A DNA stretch of 64,000 bases from Sphingomonas morindae (lineage in GTDB: Bacteria; Pseudomonadota; Alphaproteobacteria; Sphingomonadales; Sphingomonadaceae), in contig NZ_CP084930.1 in NCBI RefSeq assembly GCF_023822065.1, forward strand, positions 2,000,001-2,064,000. The letters run 5' to 3'. The translations under genes were made by a program, and so were the position numbers. Positions 48,177-57,257 of this stretch are shown piece after piece. Numbering within the stretch: the first letter of the stretch is position 1; the number at the start of each line of letters is the position of its first letter. Under the pieces are notes generated by a model. The model did not search any database and had not been told where the DNA came from. It saw only the letters and a list, made by a program, of their open reading frames with translations.

Positions 48177-49897
48177 TGGCCGCCTGGGGGGCGACGCCGC
48201 GCGACGACGGCACCACCCGCTTCCGGCTCTGGGCGCCCGCGCTCGACGCGCTGACGCTGGAGCTGGACGGCGGCGCCGCGGTGGCGATGACGCCGGCGGG
48301 CGAGGGCTGGTTCGAGGCGATCGCGCCGGCCCCGCCCGGCACGCGCTACCGCTTCCGGATCAAGGACGATCTCGCCGTGCCCGATCCCGCCGCGCGCGCG
48401 CAGGCGGAGGATGTGCATGGCTGGAGCCTGGTGGTGGATCCGGCGCATGACTGGCAGAATGGCGACTGGCGCGGCCGGCCCTGGGCCGAAACCGTGCTGT
48501 ACGAGCTGCATCCCGGGCTGATGGGCGGCTTTGACGGGATCGCCGAGGCGCTGCCCCGTCTCGCCGAACTGGGCGTGACGGCGATCGAGCTGATGCCCGT
48601 GGCGGCGGTGTCCGGCCGCCGCAACTGGGGCTATGACGGGGTGCTGCCCTATGCCCCGGCCAATCAGTACGGCACGCCGGCGGCGTTCAAGACGATGGTG
48701 GATCGCGCCCATGGCCTGGGGCTGATGGTCTTCCTCGACGTGGTCTACAATCATTTCGGCCCCGACGGGAATTATCTCTCGGCCTATGCGCCCGCCTTCT
48801 TCCACGAGGAGAAGCACACGCCCTGGGGCGGCGCGATCGCCTTCGACCGCGCCCCCGTGGCGGACTTCTTCATCGACAATGCGCGCATGTGGATCGAGGA
48901 GTACCGGCTGGACGGGCTGCGCTTCGATGCGGTTCATGCGATCGGCGATCCCGCCTTTCTCGATCGCATGGCGCAGGCGATCCGCGCCGGCGCCGGGGAT
49001 CGGCACGTCCATCTCGTGCTCGAGAACGAGGAGAATGACGCCGACCGGCTCGCGCCCGAGCGGTTCGACGCGCAGTGGAACGATGATTTCCACAATGTGC
49101 TGCACGTGCTGCTGACCGACGAGCGCGACGCCTATTATCAGGATTTCGCGGATCGTCCGGCCGAGCGGCTGGCGCGCTGCCTGGCGGAAGGCTTCATCTA
49201 TCAGGGCGATCCCTCGCCCAATCATGACGGCGCGCCGCGTGGCCGGCCCAGCGCGCATCTGCCGCCCACGCGCTTCGTGAGCTTTCTCCAGAACCACGAC
49301 CAGATCGGCAACCGGGCGATGGGCGAGCGGCTGACCCGGCTGGCCGGCGCCGAGCGGCTGCGCGCGGCCACCGGCCTGTTGCTGCTGGCGCCGCAGATCC
49401 CGCTGCTGTTCATGGGCGACGAGCTTGGCAGCGAAAGCCCCTTCCTGTTCTTTACCGATTTCCACGATGCGCTGGCCGATGCCGTGCGCGAGGGCCGGCG
49501 CAAGGAATTCGCCAAGTTCGCCGCCTTCCAGAGCGAGGATGCCCGCGCCCGCATCCCCGATCCCAACGCGGCCGCCACGTTCGAGGCGTCGCGCGTCGCG
49601 CCGGGGCCGGAGAGCGAGAGCTGGCGCGGTCTCTATATGCGTCTGCTCGCGCTGCGGCGGACGCGGATCGTGCCGCATCTCGAGGGCGCGACCAGCCTCG
49701 GCGCCGAGGCGATCGGCGACAAGGCGGTGGTCGCGCGCTGGCGGCTCGGCAATGGCGAGACGCTCGGCATCGCGCTCAATTTCGGCGTGGGGGACGTGGC
49801 GTTCGCGGCGCCGGACGGCGCCCCGTTCGAGCGGATCGGCGAGGGCATTGTCGATGGCCGGCTGCGCCCCGCCTCCCTGCTCGCGTGGCTGCGATGA
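48176..49897 (+). CDS. treZ: Malto-oligosyltrehalose trehalohydrolase TreZ
   Basis: A 573-residue GH13 enzyme that releases trehalose from the end of malto-oligosyltrehalose. N-terminal FRLWAPALDALTLELDG domain, then the barrel with nucleophile Asp251 in LDGLRFDAVHAI, acid Glu283 in VLENEEND, and FLQNHDQIGNRAMGERL, the last typical of TreZ. ATG 48176 overlaps the glgX stop (TAATG); the frame continues upstream inside glgX without being coding there. Works with TreY at the operon end. Confidence 0.95.
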
Positions 49898-51816
49898 GCG
49901 ACGCGGCGCTGATCCGGCTCGCCGCAAGGGCCGGCCTGCTGGCCGAGTGGCGCGACTTCGAGAACCGTCCGCAGACGGTGGCGCCCGACACGCTGCGCGC
50001 GGTGCTGGGCGCCATGGGCCTGCCCGCCGGCAGCGAGGGCGAGATCGCGGACAGCAGCGCGCGCCTCGATGCGCGCGCCGCCGTCCCGCACTTCGTCACG
50101 GGCGATATCCACCATCCCAGCCCGGTGGCGCTGGACGGGCTCGCCACGCTGACGCTGGAGGATGGGCGCGCCTTCGAATGCGATCCGCGCCAGCTCACAA
50201 TCCATGATTGCGGCTATCACCGGCTGCGCCTCGGCGCCCACGAGATCGGCCTCGCGATCGCCCCGGCGCGCGCGCCCTCGGTGCCCGATCTCACCGGTCG
50301 CGATCGCGCCTGGGGCGCGGCGGTGCAGCTCTACGCGCTGCGTGGCGACGCGCCGCGCGGCTTTGGCGATCTTGGCCAGCTCGGTGCCTTTGCGCGCGCG
50401 GCGGCCGCCGCCGGCGCCGATGCGCTCGCGGTCAGCCCCGCCCATGCGCTGTTTTCGGCAGATCCGGGCCGGTACAGCCCCTATTCGCCCTCCTCGCGCG
50501 ATTTCCTCAACATCCTCTACGCCGATCCCGAGGCCGACGAGCCCGCGGGCGGCGACCTGATCGACTGGCCCGAAGCCGCCGCCGCGCGGCTCGCGGGGTT
50601 GCGGCGCGCCTATGCGGCGTTCGAGGGCGATGCCGGCTTCGATGCCTTTGTGGCCGAAGGCGGCGCCGCGCTGCGCGGCCATGCCCTGTTCGAGGCGCTG
50701 GACCATCATTTCCGCGCGCTCGGCCATGGCAGCGGCTGGCAGGCCTGGCCGTCCGCCTATCATGATCCGGCGAGCCCGGCAGTGGCCGAGTTCGCCCGCG
50801 CCGAGGCGGACGCGGTACGCTTCCATCTCTTCCTGCAATGGCGCGCGGATCGCGGCCTGGCGCGCGCCCAGGCGGGCGCGAAACAGGCGGGCATGGCGAT
50901 CGGCCTGATCAGCGATCTCGCGGTCGGGCTTGATACCGGCGGCAGCCATGCCTGGTCGCGACGCGGCGAGCTGATCGCCGGCCTCACCATCGGCGCGCCG
51001 CCCGATGCCTTCCAGGCCGAAGGCCAGGGCTGGGGCATTACCGGCTTCTCGCCGATCGCGCTCGAGGAGCTGGGCTTCCTGCCCTATCTGCGGACGCTGC
51101 GCACCGCGCTGCGCCACGCCGGCGGCGTGCGCATCGATCACGCGCTCGGGCTCGGCCGGCTCTGGGTGATTCCCGAAGGCGCGCGGCCGCTCGACGGCTG
51201 CTATATGCGCTATCCCTTCGAGGACATGATGCGCCTGCTCGCGCTGGAGGCGGCGCGCCACCGCGCGCTGGTGATCGGCGAGGATCTCGGCGTGGTGCCC
51301 GAGGGGTTTCGCGACCGGCTCGCCGAGCGCCATCTGCTCGGCATGTCGATCCTCCTGTTCGAGCGCGACAATGCCGGTCGCTTCACCGATCCCCGCCAAT
51401 GGCGCCGGGCATCGGCCGCGATGACGACGACGCACGATCTCACGCCCGTCGGCGGCTGGTGGAAGGGCGTCGATATCGAGTGGCGCACGCGGCTCGGCAT
51501 CGGCGCCGAGAGCGCGGAGGCGCGCGCGCACGACCGCGACCTGTTCGCCGAGCGCGCGCGCCAGTCCGGCGCGGGCGACGTCGGTGGTTCCGAGACGGCG
51601 GTGGATGCCGGCATCGCGCTGGTCGCGCGATCGGCGTGCGAGCTGGCGATCGTGCCGGCGGAGGATCTGTTCGGCCTCAGCGAGGCGCCCAACATGCCCG
51701 GCACCATCGACGAGCATCCCAATTGGCGGCGCCGCTATCCGGCGCCCGCCGAGACGCTTTTCGCCGATCCCGCGGCCGAGCGCCGCACCACCCTTCTTCG
51801 CGAGCAGCGCTCATGA
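49894..51816 (+). CDS. malQ: 4-alpha-glucanotransferase MalQ (amylomaltase)
   Basis: A 640-residue GH77 enzyme that moves maltodextrin segments between chains. GDLGQLGAFARAAAAAGADA opens the barrel; nucleophile Asp415 lies in VRIDHALGL and acid Glu463 in VIGEDLGVVP. The extra N-terminal ~130 residues match the longer bacterial MalQ form. ATG 49894 overlaps the treZ stop; its stop overlaps the treY ATG. In this operon it should recycle short oligosaccharides left by GlgX and TreY. Confidence 0.95.
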   Translation: MSDAALIRLAARAGLLAEWRDFENRPQTVAPDTLRAVLGAMGLPAGSEGEIADSSARLDARAAVPHFVTGDIHHPSPVALDGLATLTLEDGRAFECDPRQLTIHDCGYHRLRLGAHEIGLAIAPARAPSVPDLTGRDRAWGAAVQLYALRGDAPRGFGDLGQLGAFARAAAAAGADALAVSPAHALFSADPGRYSPYSPSSRDFLNILYADPEADEPAGGDLIDWPEAAAARLAGLRRAYAAFEGDAGFDAFVAEGGAALRGHALFEALDHHFRALGHGSGWQAWPSAYHDPASPAVAEFARAEADAVRFHLFLQWRADRGLARAQAGAKQAGMAIGLISDLAVGLDTGGSHAWSRRGELIAGLTIGAPPDAFQAEGQGWGITGFSPIALEELGFLPYLRTLRTALRHAGGVRIDHALGLGRLWVIPEGARPLDGCYMRYPFEDMMRLLALEAARHRALVIGEDLGVVPEGFRDRLAERHLLGMSILLFERDNAGRFTDPRQWRRASAAMTTTHDLTPVGGWWKGVDIEWRTRLGIGAESAEARAHDRDLFAERARQSGAGDVGGSETAVDAGIALVARSACELAIVPAEDLFGLSEAPNMPGTIDEHPNWRRRYPAPAETLFADPAAERRTTLLREQRS

Positions 51817-54290
51817 CCCCGCGTGCCACCTATCGCGTGCAGTTCCACAAGGATTTCCCCTTCGAGGCGGCGCTGCCGCTGGTCGATTACTGGGCCGATC
51901 TCGGCATCAGCCATGTCTATTCCTCGCCCATCGCCACCGCGCGCGCGGGCTCGAACCATGGCTATGACGTGGTCGATCCCGGGGTCATCAACCCCGAGCT
52001 GGGCGGCGAGGCGGGGTTCCGGGCGCTGGCGGCGGCGCTCAAGGCGCGCGGCATCGGCATCATTCTCGATATCGTGCCCAATCACGTCGCGGTCGGCGCC
52101 GGCGACAATGACTGGTGGCTCGACGTGCTCGAAAAGGGCGAGGCGAGCGAATTCGCCGGCTTTTTCGATATCGACTGGCACCCCGGCGATCCCGCGCTCG
52201 ACGGCAAGCTGCTCGCCCCCTTTCTCGGCGCGCCCTATGCCGAGGCGCTGGCCTCGGGCGATGTCGTCGTACGCAAGCTGGGCGAGCGCATCGCGGTCGT
52301 CGCCTATGACACGCATGTCTTCCCGCTCCGCCTTGAGGACCAGGCCGCGCTCGCCGACGCCGATCTGGGCGCGATCACCGGCGCGGCGCTGCACGCGCTG
52401 TGCGAGCGCCAGCATTGGCGGCTCGCCTGGTGGCGCACCGCCGGCGATGTCATCAACTGGCGGCGCTTCTTCGACGTCAGCGAACTGGCCGGGATCCGCG
52501 TGGAGGAGGAGCGCGTGTTCGATGCGGTGCATCGGCTGCCGCTCAAACTCTATGCGCAGGGCCTGATCGACGGCGTGCGCGTGGATCATGTCGATGGCCT
52601 TGCCGATCCCGCCGGCTATTGCGTCAAGCTGCGCGCCAAGCTGGAGGCGGCAGGCGAGTGGCGCCCGGCCGACGCCGCGCCGGGGCCGGCCTATTTGGTC
52701 GTCGAGAAGATCCTCGGCGAGGGCGAGCAGCTCGATCCGGCGTGGCGTACCGATGGCACCAGTGGCTATGACTTCATGAACGCCGTGGCGGCGCTGCTCC
52801 ATGATCCGCGCAGCGCCGATGCCTTTGGCGCGCTGTGGCACGAGCTGAGCGGCCGGCCCGCCGATTTCGCCAGCGAGGAACTGGCCGCGCGGCGCGAGAT
52901 TTTGGAGCGCAACTTTGCCGGCCAGCTGGATTCGGTGGCGCGCGCGCTGCGGCGCGTGGCGCTGTCCGATCCGTCGCTGATCGATCTCACCTATGCGGCG
53001 CTGCGCCGCGCGAGCGCCGATCTGATCTGCGGCTTTCCCGTCTATCGCACCTATGGCACCGGCGATGCCGCGCCGGAGAGCGACGCGCCGCTGCGCGCCC
53101 GCGCGGTCGCGCGGGGGCAGGAGATTGCGGGCGTCGCCGACGAGGATCTCGTCCAGCGCATCGCCGACTGGCTGGCGGGCGAGGGGCCGGGCGATCTCGA
53201 TCGGCGGCGCGAGGCGGTGCGCCGCTTCCAGCAGCTGTCCGCGCCGATCGCCGCCAAGGCGGTCGAGGATACCGCCTTCTACCGCTATGGGCGGCTGCTC
53301 TCGCGCAACAATGTCGGCTTCGATCCCGATCGCTTCGGCACCGGCGCGGGCGCCTTTTGCCGGGTCATCGCCGAGCGCGCGGCGGCGCATCCCCATGCCA
53401 TGCTCGCCACCGCCACGCACGATCACAAGCGCGGCGAGGATGTCTATGCCCGGCTCGCCGTGCTGTCCGAGCGGCCCGAGCGCTGGGCCGGCTTCGCGCG
53501 CCGCTGGGCGGGGCTCGCGCCCACCGAGATCAGCCGGGGCGATGCCGATATCCTCCACCAGCTGCTGATCGGCGCCTGGCCGCTGGCGCTCGCCGCCGAC
53601 GACGCGGACGGGCTCGCCGCCTTTGCCGAGCGGATGAGCGCCTGGCAGCTCAAGGCGCTGCGCGAGGCCAAGCTGCGCACCTCCTGGACCGTGCCCGACA
53701 CGGACTATGAGGCGGCGTGCGACGCCTATCTGCAGGGGCTGCTCAAGCCCGACGGCGTGTTCGTGCGCGAGGCGATCGAGCTGGTCGGCGAGCTGGCCGC
53801 GCCGGGCGCCGCCAAGGGGCTGGTGCAGGCGGCGCTGCGCTGCACCGTGCCGGGCGTGCCCGATCTCTACCAGGGATGCGAATTCTGGGATCTGAGCCTT
53901 GTCGATCCCGACAATCGCCGCCCGGTGGATTATGAGGCGCGGCGCGCGGCGCTCGCCGCCGGCCGGCAGGATTGGCGTTCGGGCGCGGCGAAGCAGGCGC
54001 TGATCGCCGCCCTGCTCACGTTGCGGCGCGAGCGGCCGGCGCTGTTCCTCGACGGCACGTTCGAGCGGCTGACGCTGGAAGGCGCGCGCGCCTATGACGC
54101 GATCGCCTTCACCCGCAGCCATGAGGGGCAGACGCTCACCCTGCTCGCGGCGGTGCACAGCGCCGAGGTGGTGGATGCGGGCGAGACGCTGCGCCTGCCC
54201 GATGGCTGGTGGGGCGATACCCGCCTGCCGGACGGCCGCGCCGCCGAGCAGGTCTCGAACGGCGCGGTGGTGCGCTGGCTGCTGGACTGA
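51813..54290 (+). CDS. treY: Malto-oligosyltrehalose synthase TreY
   Basis: An 825-residue GH13 enzyme that turns the reducing end of maltodextrin into a trehalosyl unit. The N-terminal ATYRVQFHKDFPFEAA is the family start, with YDVVDPGVINPELGG following. Nucleophile Asp258 lies in VRVDHVDGLADP, acid Glu298 in VVEKILGEGE, and ATATHDHKRGEDVYAR is family-typical. ATG 51813 overlaps the malQ stop. Last gene of the operon; a hairpin follows. TreY and TreZ together make trehalose from glycogen without UDP-glucose. Confidence 0.96.
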   Translation: MTPRATYRVQFHKDFPFEAALPLVDYWADLGISHVYSSPIATARAGSNHGYDVVDPGVINPELGGEAGFRALAAALKARGIGIILDIVPNHVAVGAGDNDWWLDVLEKGEASEFAGFFDIDWHPGDPALDGKLLAPFLGAPYAEALASGDVVVRKLGERIAVVAYDTHVFPLRLEDQAALADADLGAITGAALHALCERQHWRLAWWRTAGDVINWRRFFDVSELAGIRVEEERVFDAVHRLPLKLYAQGLIDGVRVDHVDGLADPAGYCVKLRAKLEAAGEWRPADAAPGPAYLVVEKILGEGEQLDPAWRTDGTSGYDFMNAVAALLHDPRSADAFGALWHELSGRPADFASEELAARREILERNFAGQLDSVARALRRVALSDPSLIDLTYAALRRASADLICGFPVYRTYGTGDAAPESDAPLRARAVARGQEIAGVADEDLVQRIADWLAGEGPGDLDRRREAVRRFQQLSAPIAAKAVEDTAFYRYGRLLSRNNVGFDPDRFGTGAGAFCRVIAERAAAHPHAMLATATHDHKRGEDVYARLAVLSERPERWAGFARRWAGLAPTEISRGDADILHQLLIGAWPLALAADDADGLAAFAERMSAWQLKALREAKLRTSWTVPDTDYEAACDAYLQGLLKPDGVFVREAIELVGELAAPGAAKGLVQAALRCTVPGVPDLYQGCEFWDLSLVDPDNRRPVDYEARRAALAAGRQDWRSGAAKQALIAALLTLRRERPALFLDGTFERLTLEGARAYDAIAFTRSHEGQTLTLLAAVHSAEVVDAGETLRLPDGWWGDTRLPDGRAAEQVSNGAVVRWLLD

Positions 54291-54304
54291 TCGCCCGACC
54301 GGCG

Positions 54305-54330
54305 CCGGCCCGCCATGTGCGGCGGGCCGG
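54305..54330. terminator. Hairpin between convergent treY and pirin
   Basis: CCGGCCCGCC-ATGTGC-GGCGGGCCGG is a perfect 10-bp stem with a 6-base loop between convergent genes. No T-run, but the stem strength and place favour a bidirectional terminator. Confidence 0.6.
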
Positions 54331-54333
54331 GGC

Positions 54334-55257
54334 TTAGGGGTAGCGGACCGGCGGCGGCGCGTCGGGCAGCGGTATGAAGTCCGTTTCGTGGGGGACATGG
54401 GCGAAGCGATCGCGCCGCCAATCCTCCTTCGCCTGTTCGATGCGCGCGGGATCGCTGTGCACGAAGTTCCAGAAGATGTGCCGCGGCTCGGCGAGCGGCT
54501 CGCCGCCCGCGAGCATGATCCGCGCCGGGCCGCCCCGCGCCTCGATCACGATCTCGGCGCCCGGCTTGAACACGACCAGCGCGTTCGCCTCGAACCCGCC
54601 CGTCTGTCCGGCGATGCCGATCGCGCCGGTGATGACATAGGCGGCGCGCTCGATATGCTCGGCCGAGAGGCGGTAGCGCGCGCCGGCGTCCAGCTGGACA
54701 TCGGCGTAGAGCAGGTCGGACAGCACCGGCGCCGGCGCGCGCAGCCCGTCGAGCGTGCCCGCCACCACCGTCAGCCGAACGCCCTCCGCCTCGGCGACGG
54801 GGATCGTCTCGGCGGCGTGGTGGGAGAAGGCGGGATCCGTCTCCTCATGCGCCTTGGGCAGCGCCACCCAGGTTTGCAGGCCATACAGGCCGCCGCCGCT
54901 GGCGCGCATCTCGGGCGCGCTCCGTTCGGAATGGACGATGCCCGATCCCGCCGTCATCCAGTTCACCGCGCCCGGCCGGATCGGCTGCACCACGCCGAGG
55001 CTGTCGCGATGCAGGATCTCGCCGTCGAGCAGATAGGTGACGGTGGACAGGCCGATATGCGGATGGGGGCGGACATCCAGCCCCTCGCCCGGCCCGAAGC
55101 GCACCGGCCCCATCTGATCGAAGAAGATGAAGGGGCCGACCATGCGGCGATGCGCGGAGGGCAGGGCGCGGCGCACGGTGAAGCCATCGCCGAGATCCCG
55201 CACGGGCGGCAGGATGATCGTCTCCACGGAAGGGTTGCTGCTCGATTGCACGGTCAT
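54334..55257 (-). CDS. Pirin family protein
   Basis: A 307-residue double-cupin protein. The N-terminal cupin shows RPHPHIGLSTVTYLLDGEILHRDSLG, with the metal-binding histidines, and WMTAGSGIVHSE, the pirin signature; the C-terminal cupin is around residues 180-280. Pirins bind iron and some have quercetin-dioxygenase or redox-sensor activity; the substrate is not known here. It lies 68 bases downstream of the second pirin-like gene on the same strand. Confidence 0.9.
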   Translation of the reverse strand: MTVQSSSNPSVETIILPPVRDLGDGFTVRRALPSAHRRMVGPFIFFDQMGPVRFGPGEGLDVRPHPHIGLSTVTYLLDGEILHRDSLGVVQPIRPGAVNWMTAGSGIVHSERSAPEMRASGGGLYGLQTWVALPKAHEETDPAFSHHAAETIPVAEAEGVRLTVVAGTLDGLRAPAPVLSDLLYADVQLDAGARYRLSAEHIERAAYVITGAIGIAGQTGGFEANALVVFKPGAEIVIEARGGPARIMLAGGEPLAEPRHIFWNFVHSDPARIEQAKEDWRRDRFAHVPHETDFIPLPDAPPPVRYP

Positions 55258-55325
55258 TCCACTCTCCTCGGCGCTCGCGCCATCAACGGGGCCGGCGGCG
55301 CCTGGTGCCGCCGGCCGCAGCCGCG

Positions 55326-56024
55326 TCAGGCCGCATCCACCAGCACCACCTCGCTATCCTCCAGCGCGGTGATGCGGATCGTCTCGACATCGGCGATCGC
55401 GACGCCATCGCGCGCCCGGGCGGTGGCGCCGTCGATCTCGATCGCGCCCGTCGCCGGCACCAGATAGGCGCGGCGCCCCGCGCCCAGCGCATAATCGAGC
55501 GTCTCGCCCGCCTTGATCGTGGCGCCGACGACGCGCGCCTGGGTGCGGATCGGCAGCGCGTCCGCATCGCCGTCCAGCCCCGAGGCGAGGGTGACGAACT
55601 GGCCCGCGCGATCATCCTTGGGGAAGGGCTTGCTGCCCCAGCTCGGCGCCTCGCCCGCGCGATCCGGCAGGATCCAGATCTGGAAGATGGTGGTGGGCTC
55701 GTCCTCCAGATTATATTCGGCATGGGCGATGCCCGTGCCCGCCGACATCACCTGCACGTCGCCCGCCACCGTGCGCCCGCTATTGCCGAGATTGTCCTGA
55801 TGGGTGATGGCGCCGCTGCGGACATAGGTGATGATCTCCATGTCGCGATGCGGATGCGGCGGAAAGCCGCTCTTGGGGGCGATCACATCATCGTTCCACA
55901 CGCGCAGCGATCCCCAGCTCATCCGCGCCGGATCATGATAGCCGGCGAAGGAGAAATGATGGTGCGCATCGAGCCAGCCGTGATTGGCACCGCCAAGGCT
56001 CGCAAAGGGTCTCACGTCGATCAT
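55326..56024 (-). CDS. Pirin-like (YhaK-type) protein
   Basis: A 232-residue protein of the shorter YhaK branch of pirins. FPPHPHRDMEIITYVRSGAITHQDNLG gives the histidine metal site, and QVMSAGTGIAHAEYN matches the second conserved strand pair. ATG 56024 has GGGAG seven bases upstream; the frame remains open to 56159 without a ribosome site. YhaK-type proteins are linked to redox or oxidative stress. Lies upstream of the longer pirin gene and divergent from corA. Confidence 0.88.
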   Translation of the reverse strand: MIDVRPFASLGGANHGWLDAHHHFSFAGYHDPARMSWGSLRVWNDDVIAPKSGFPPHPHRDMEIITYVRSGAITHQDNLGNSGRTVAGDVQVMSAGTGIAHAEYNLEDEPTTIFQIWILPDRAGEAPSWGSKPFPKDDRAGQFVTLASGLDGDADALPIRTQARVVGATIKAGETLDYALGAGRRAYLVPATGAIEIDGATARARDGVAIADVETIRITALEDSEVVLVDAA

Positions 56025-56197
56025 GGCTTGTCTCCCGTGGCGGCGCCGATCGGGCCGCCCTGTGCTGGCATCCGATCTAGGCGCGGCTCTGCGTTCGGCA
56101 AACTGGCATAATCTAGCGATCAACATTTCCAATTTGTAAGAGGTGCGGCGCGGGACCACGGGCTAGCGTTGATCCCGCCTTGCAGGAGATGCCTTGC

Positions 56198-57133
56198 GTG
56201 CTCAGCCTATTCCCGAAGACGGCCACGCTCGACGCGGCCTGCTGGATCGATCTGCGCGAGCCTTCGGCCGATGAGGTGGCGCGGGTCTCGGCCCGGCTCG
56301 GCATGGCGCTGCCGACGCGCGAGAGCCTCGCCGAGATCGAGGCCTCGAGCCGGCTGCGCGCCGACGCGGCGGGGCTGACGATGAGCGCGCCGCTGATCGG
56401 CCGGCTGGGCGAGGCGGTGGTGCTGGTGCCGGCGGGCTTCGTGCTGCGCGAGGATGTGCTGGTGACGATCCGCTTCGCCGAGATCCGCGCCTTCGATTCG
56501 GTGCACGAGGCGCTGGAGCGGGATCATCTCTCCGGCCCGCAGGAGGTGATGATCCGGCTGCTGGAGGAGATTGTCGACCGCGCCGCCGACCGGCTCGAGC
56601 GCGTCGCCGAGACGCTGGCCGAGGCGAGCGGCGAGATTTTCTCCGAGCCGGCGCGCGGCCACCGCCTGGGCCATGAGACGCGCCGGCTGCGGCGGCTGAT
56701 GGTGAAGATCGGCCGCTCGAACGAGGAACTGGTGCGCGTTCGCCATTCCTTCCTCGCCATCGCGCGGATGGCGAGCTTCCTGCTCGATCGCTGCGAGCCA
56801 CGGCTCGCCGCGGGGCTGCGCGACCGGCTGAAGACGGTGGCGCACGATGTCAGCTCGCTCGACGAATTCGAATCCAGCCTGGTCGGCCGCACCTCGATGC
56901 TGCTGGACGCGGCGGTGGGCTTTATCAGCATCGAGCAGAATGATGTGGTGAAGCTGCTGACGGTGGTCTCCACCGCCGGCGTGCCGCCGGTGCTGATCGC
57001 GGGCATTTACGGGATGAACTTCAAGGTCATGCCGGAGCTGAACTGGACGATGGGCTATCCCTTCGCGCTGGCGCTGATGGTGGCCTCCACGGTGCTGCCG
57101 GTGCTCTGGTTCAAATGGCGCGACTGGCTCTAG
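56198..57133 (+). CDS. corA: CorA family divalent-cation channel
   Basis: A 311-residue protein. A long cytoplasmic helical part (to about residue 250) precedes two C-terminal membrane segments joined by the filter motif YGMNF (Gly272-Met273-Asn274), the mark of CorA Mg/Co/Ni channels. The extreme C terminus KWRDWL ends as in CorA (positive KKKxWL-like tail, weakened). GTG 56198 is chosen since AGGAG lies nine bases before it; ATG 56189 and TTG 56180 would overlap that ribosome site. Single gene between divergent pirins and aceA. Confidence 0.93.
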   Translation: MLSLFPKTATLDAACWIDLREPSADEVARVSARLGMALPTRESLAEIEASSRLRADAAGLTMSAPLIGRLGEAVVLVPAGFVLREDVLVTIRFAEIRAFDSVHEALERDHLSGPQEVMIRLLEEIVDRAADRLERVAETLAEASGEIFSEPARGHRLGHETRRLRRLMVKIGRSNEELVRVRHSFLAIARMASFLLDRCEPRLAAGLRDRLKTVAHDVSSLDEFESSLVGRTSMLLDAAVGFISIEQNDVVKLLTVVSTAGVPPVLIAGIYGMNFKVMPELNWTMGYPFALALMVASTVLPVLWFKWRDWL

Positions 57134-57135
57134 AC

Positions 57136-57191
57136 GGAGGGATTGTCACAGGCTGACAATTCCTCCTTGTCGTGGCGTGACAGCGCGTCAC
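57136..57191. promoter_or_regulatory. Two inverted repeats upstream of isocitrate lyase
   Basis: Arms 57136-57148 and 57154-57166 form a 13-bp stem with one G-T wobble and core TTGTCA-CAGGC-TGACAA. A second dyad, GTGAC-AGCGC-GTCAC, lies at 57177-57191. Their centres are about 33 bases apart, near three helix turns. The first could also terminate corA (it starts two bases after the stop); together they look like an operator pair for aceA, whose start is at 57258. Confidence 0.5.
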
Positions 57192-57257
57192 CCCTCGCCC
57201 TATCGCGCGGCGGCGCCGTGCCGCATCAGCCGGCCCTCTTCGGCTGGAGGTCCGCCC

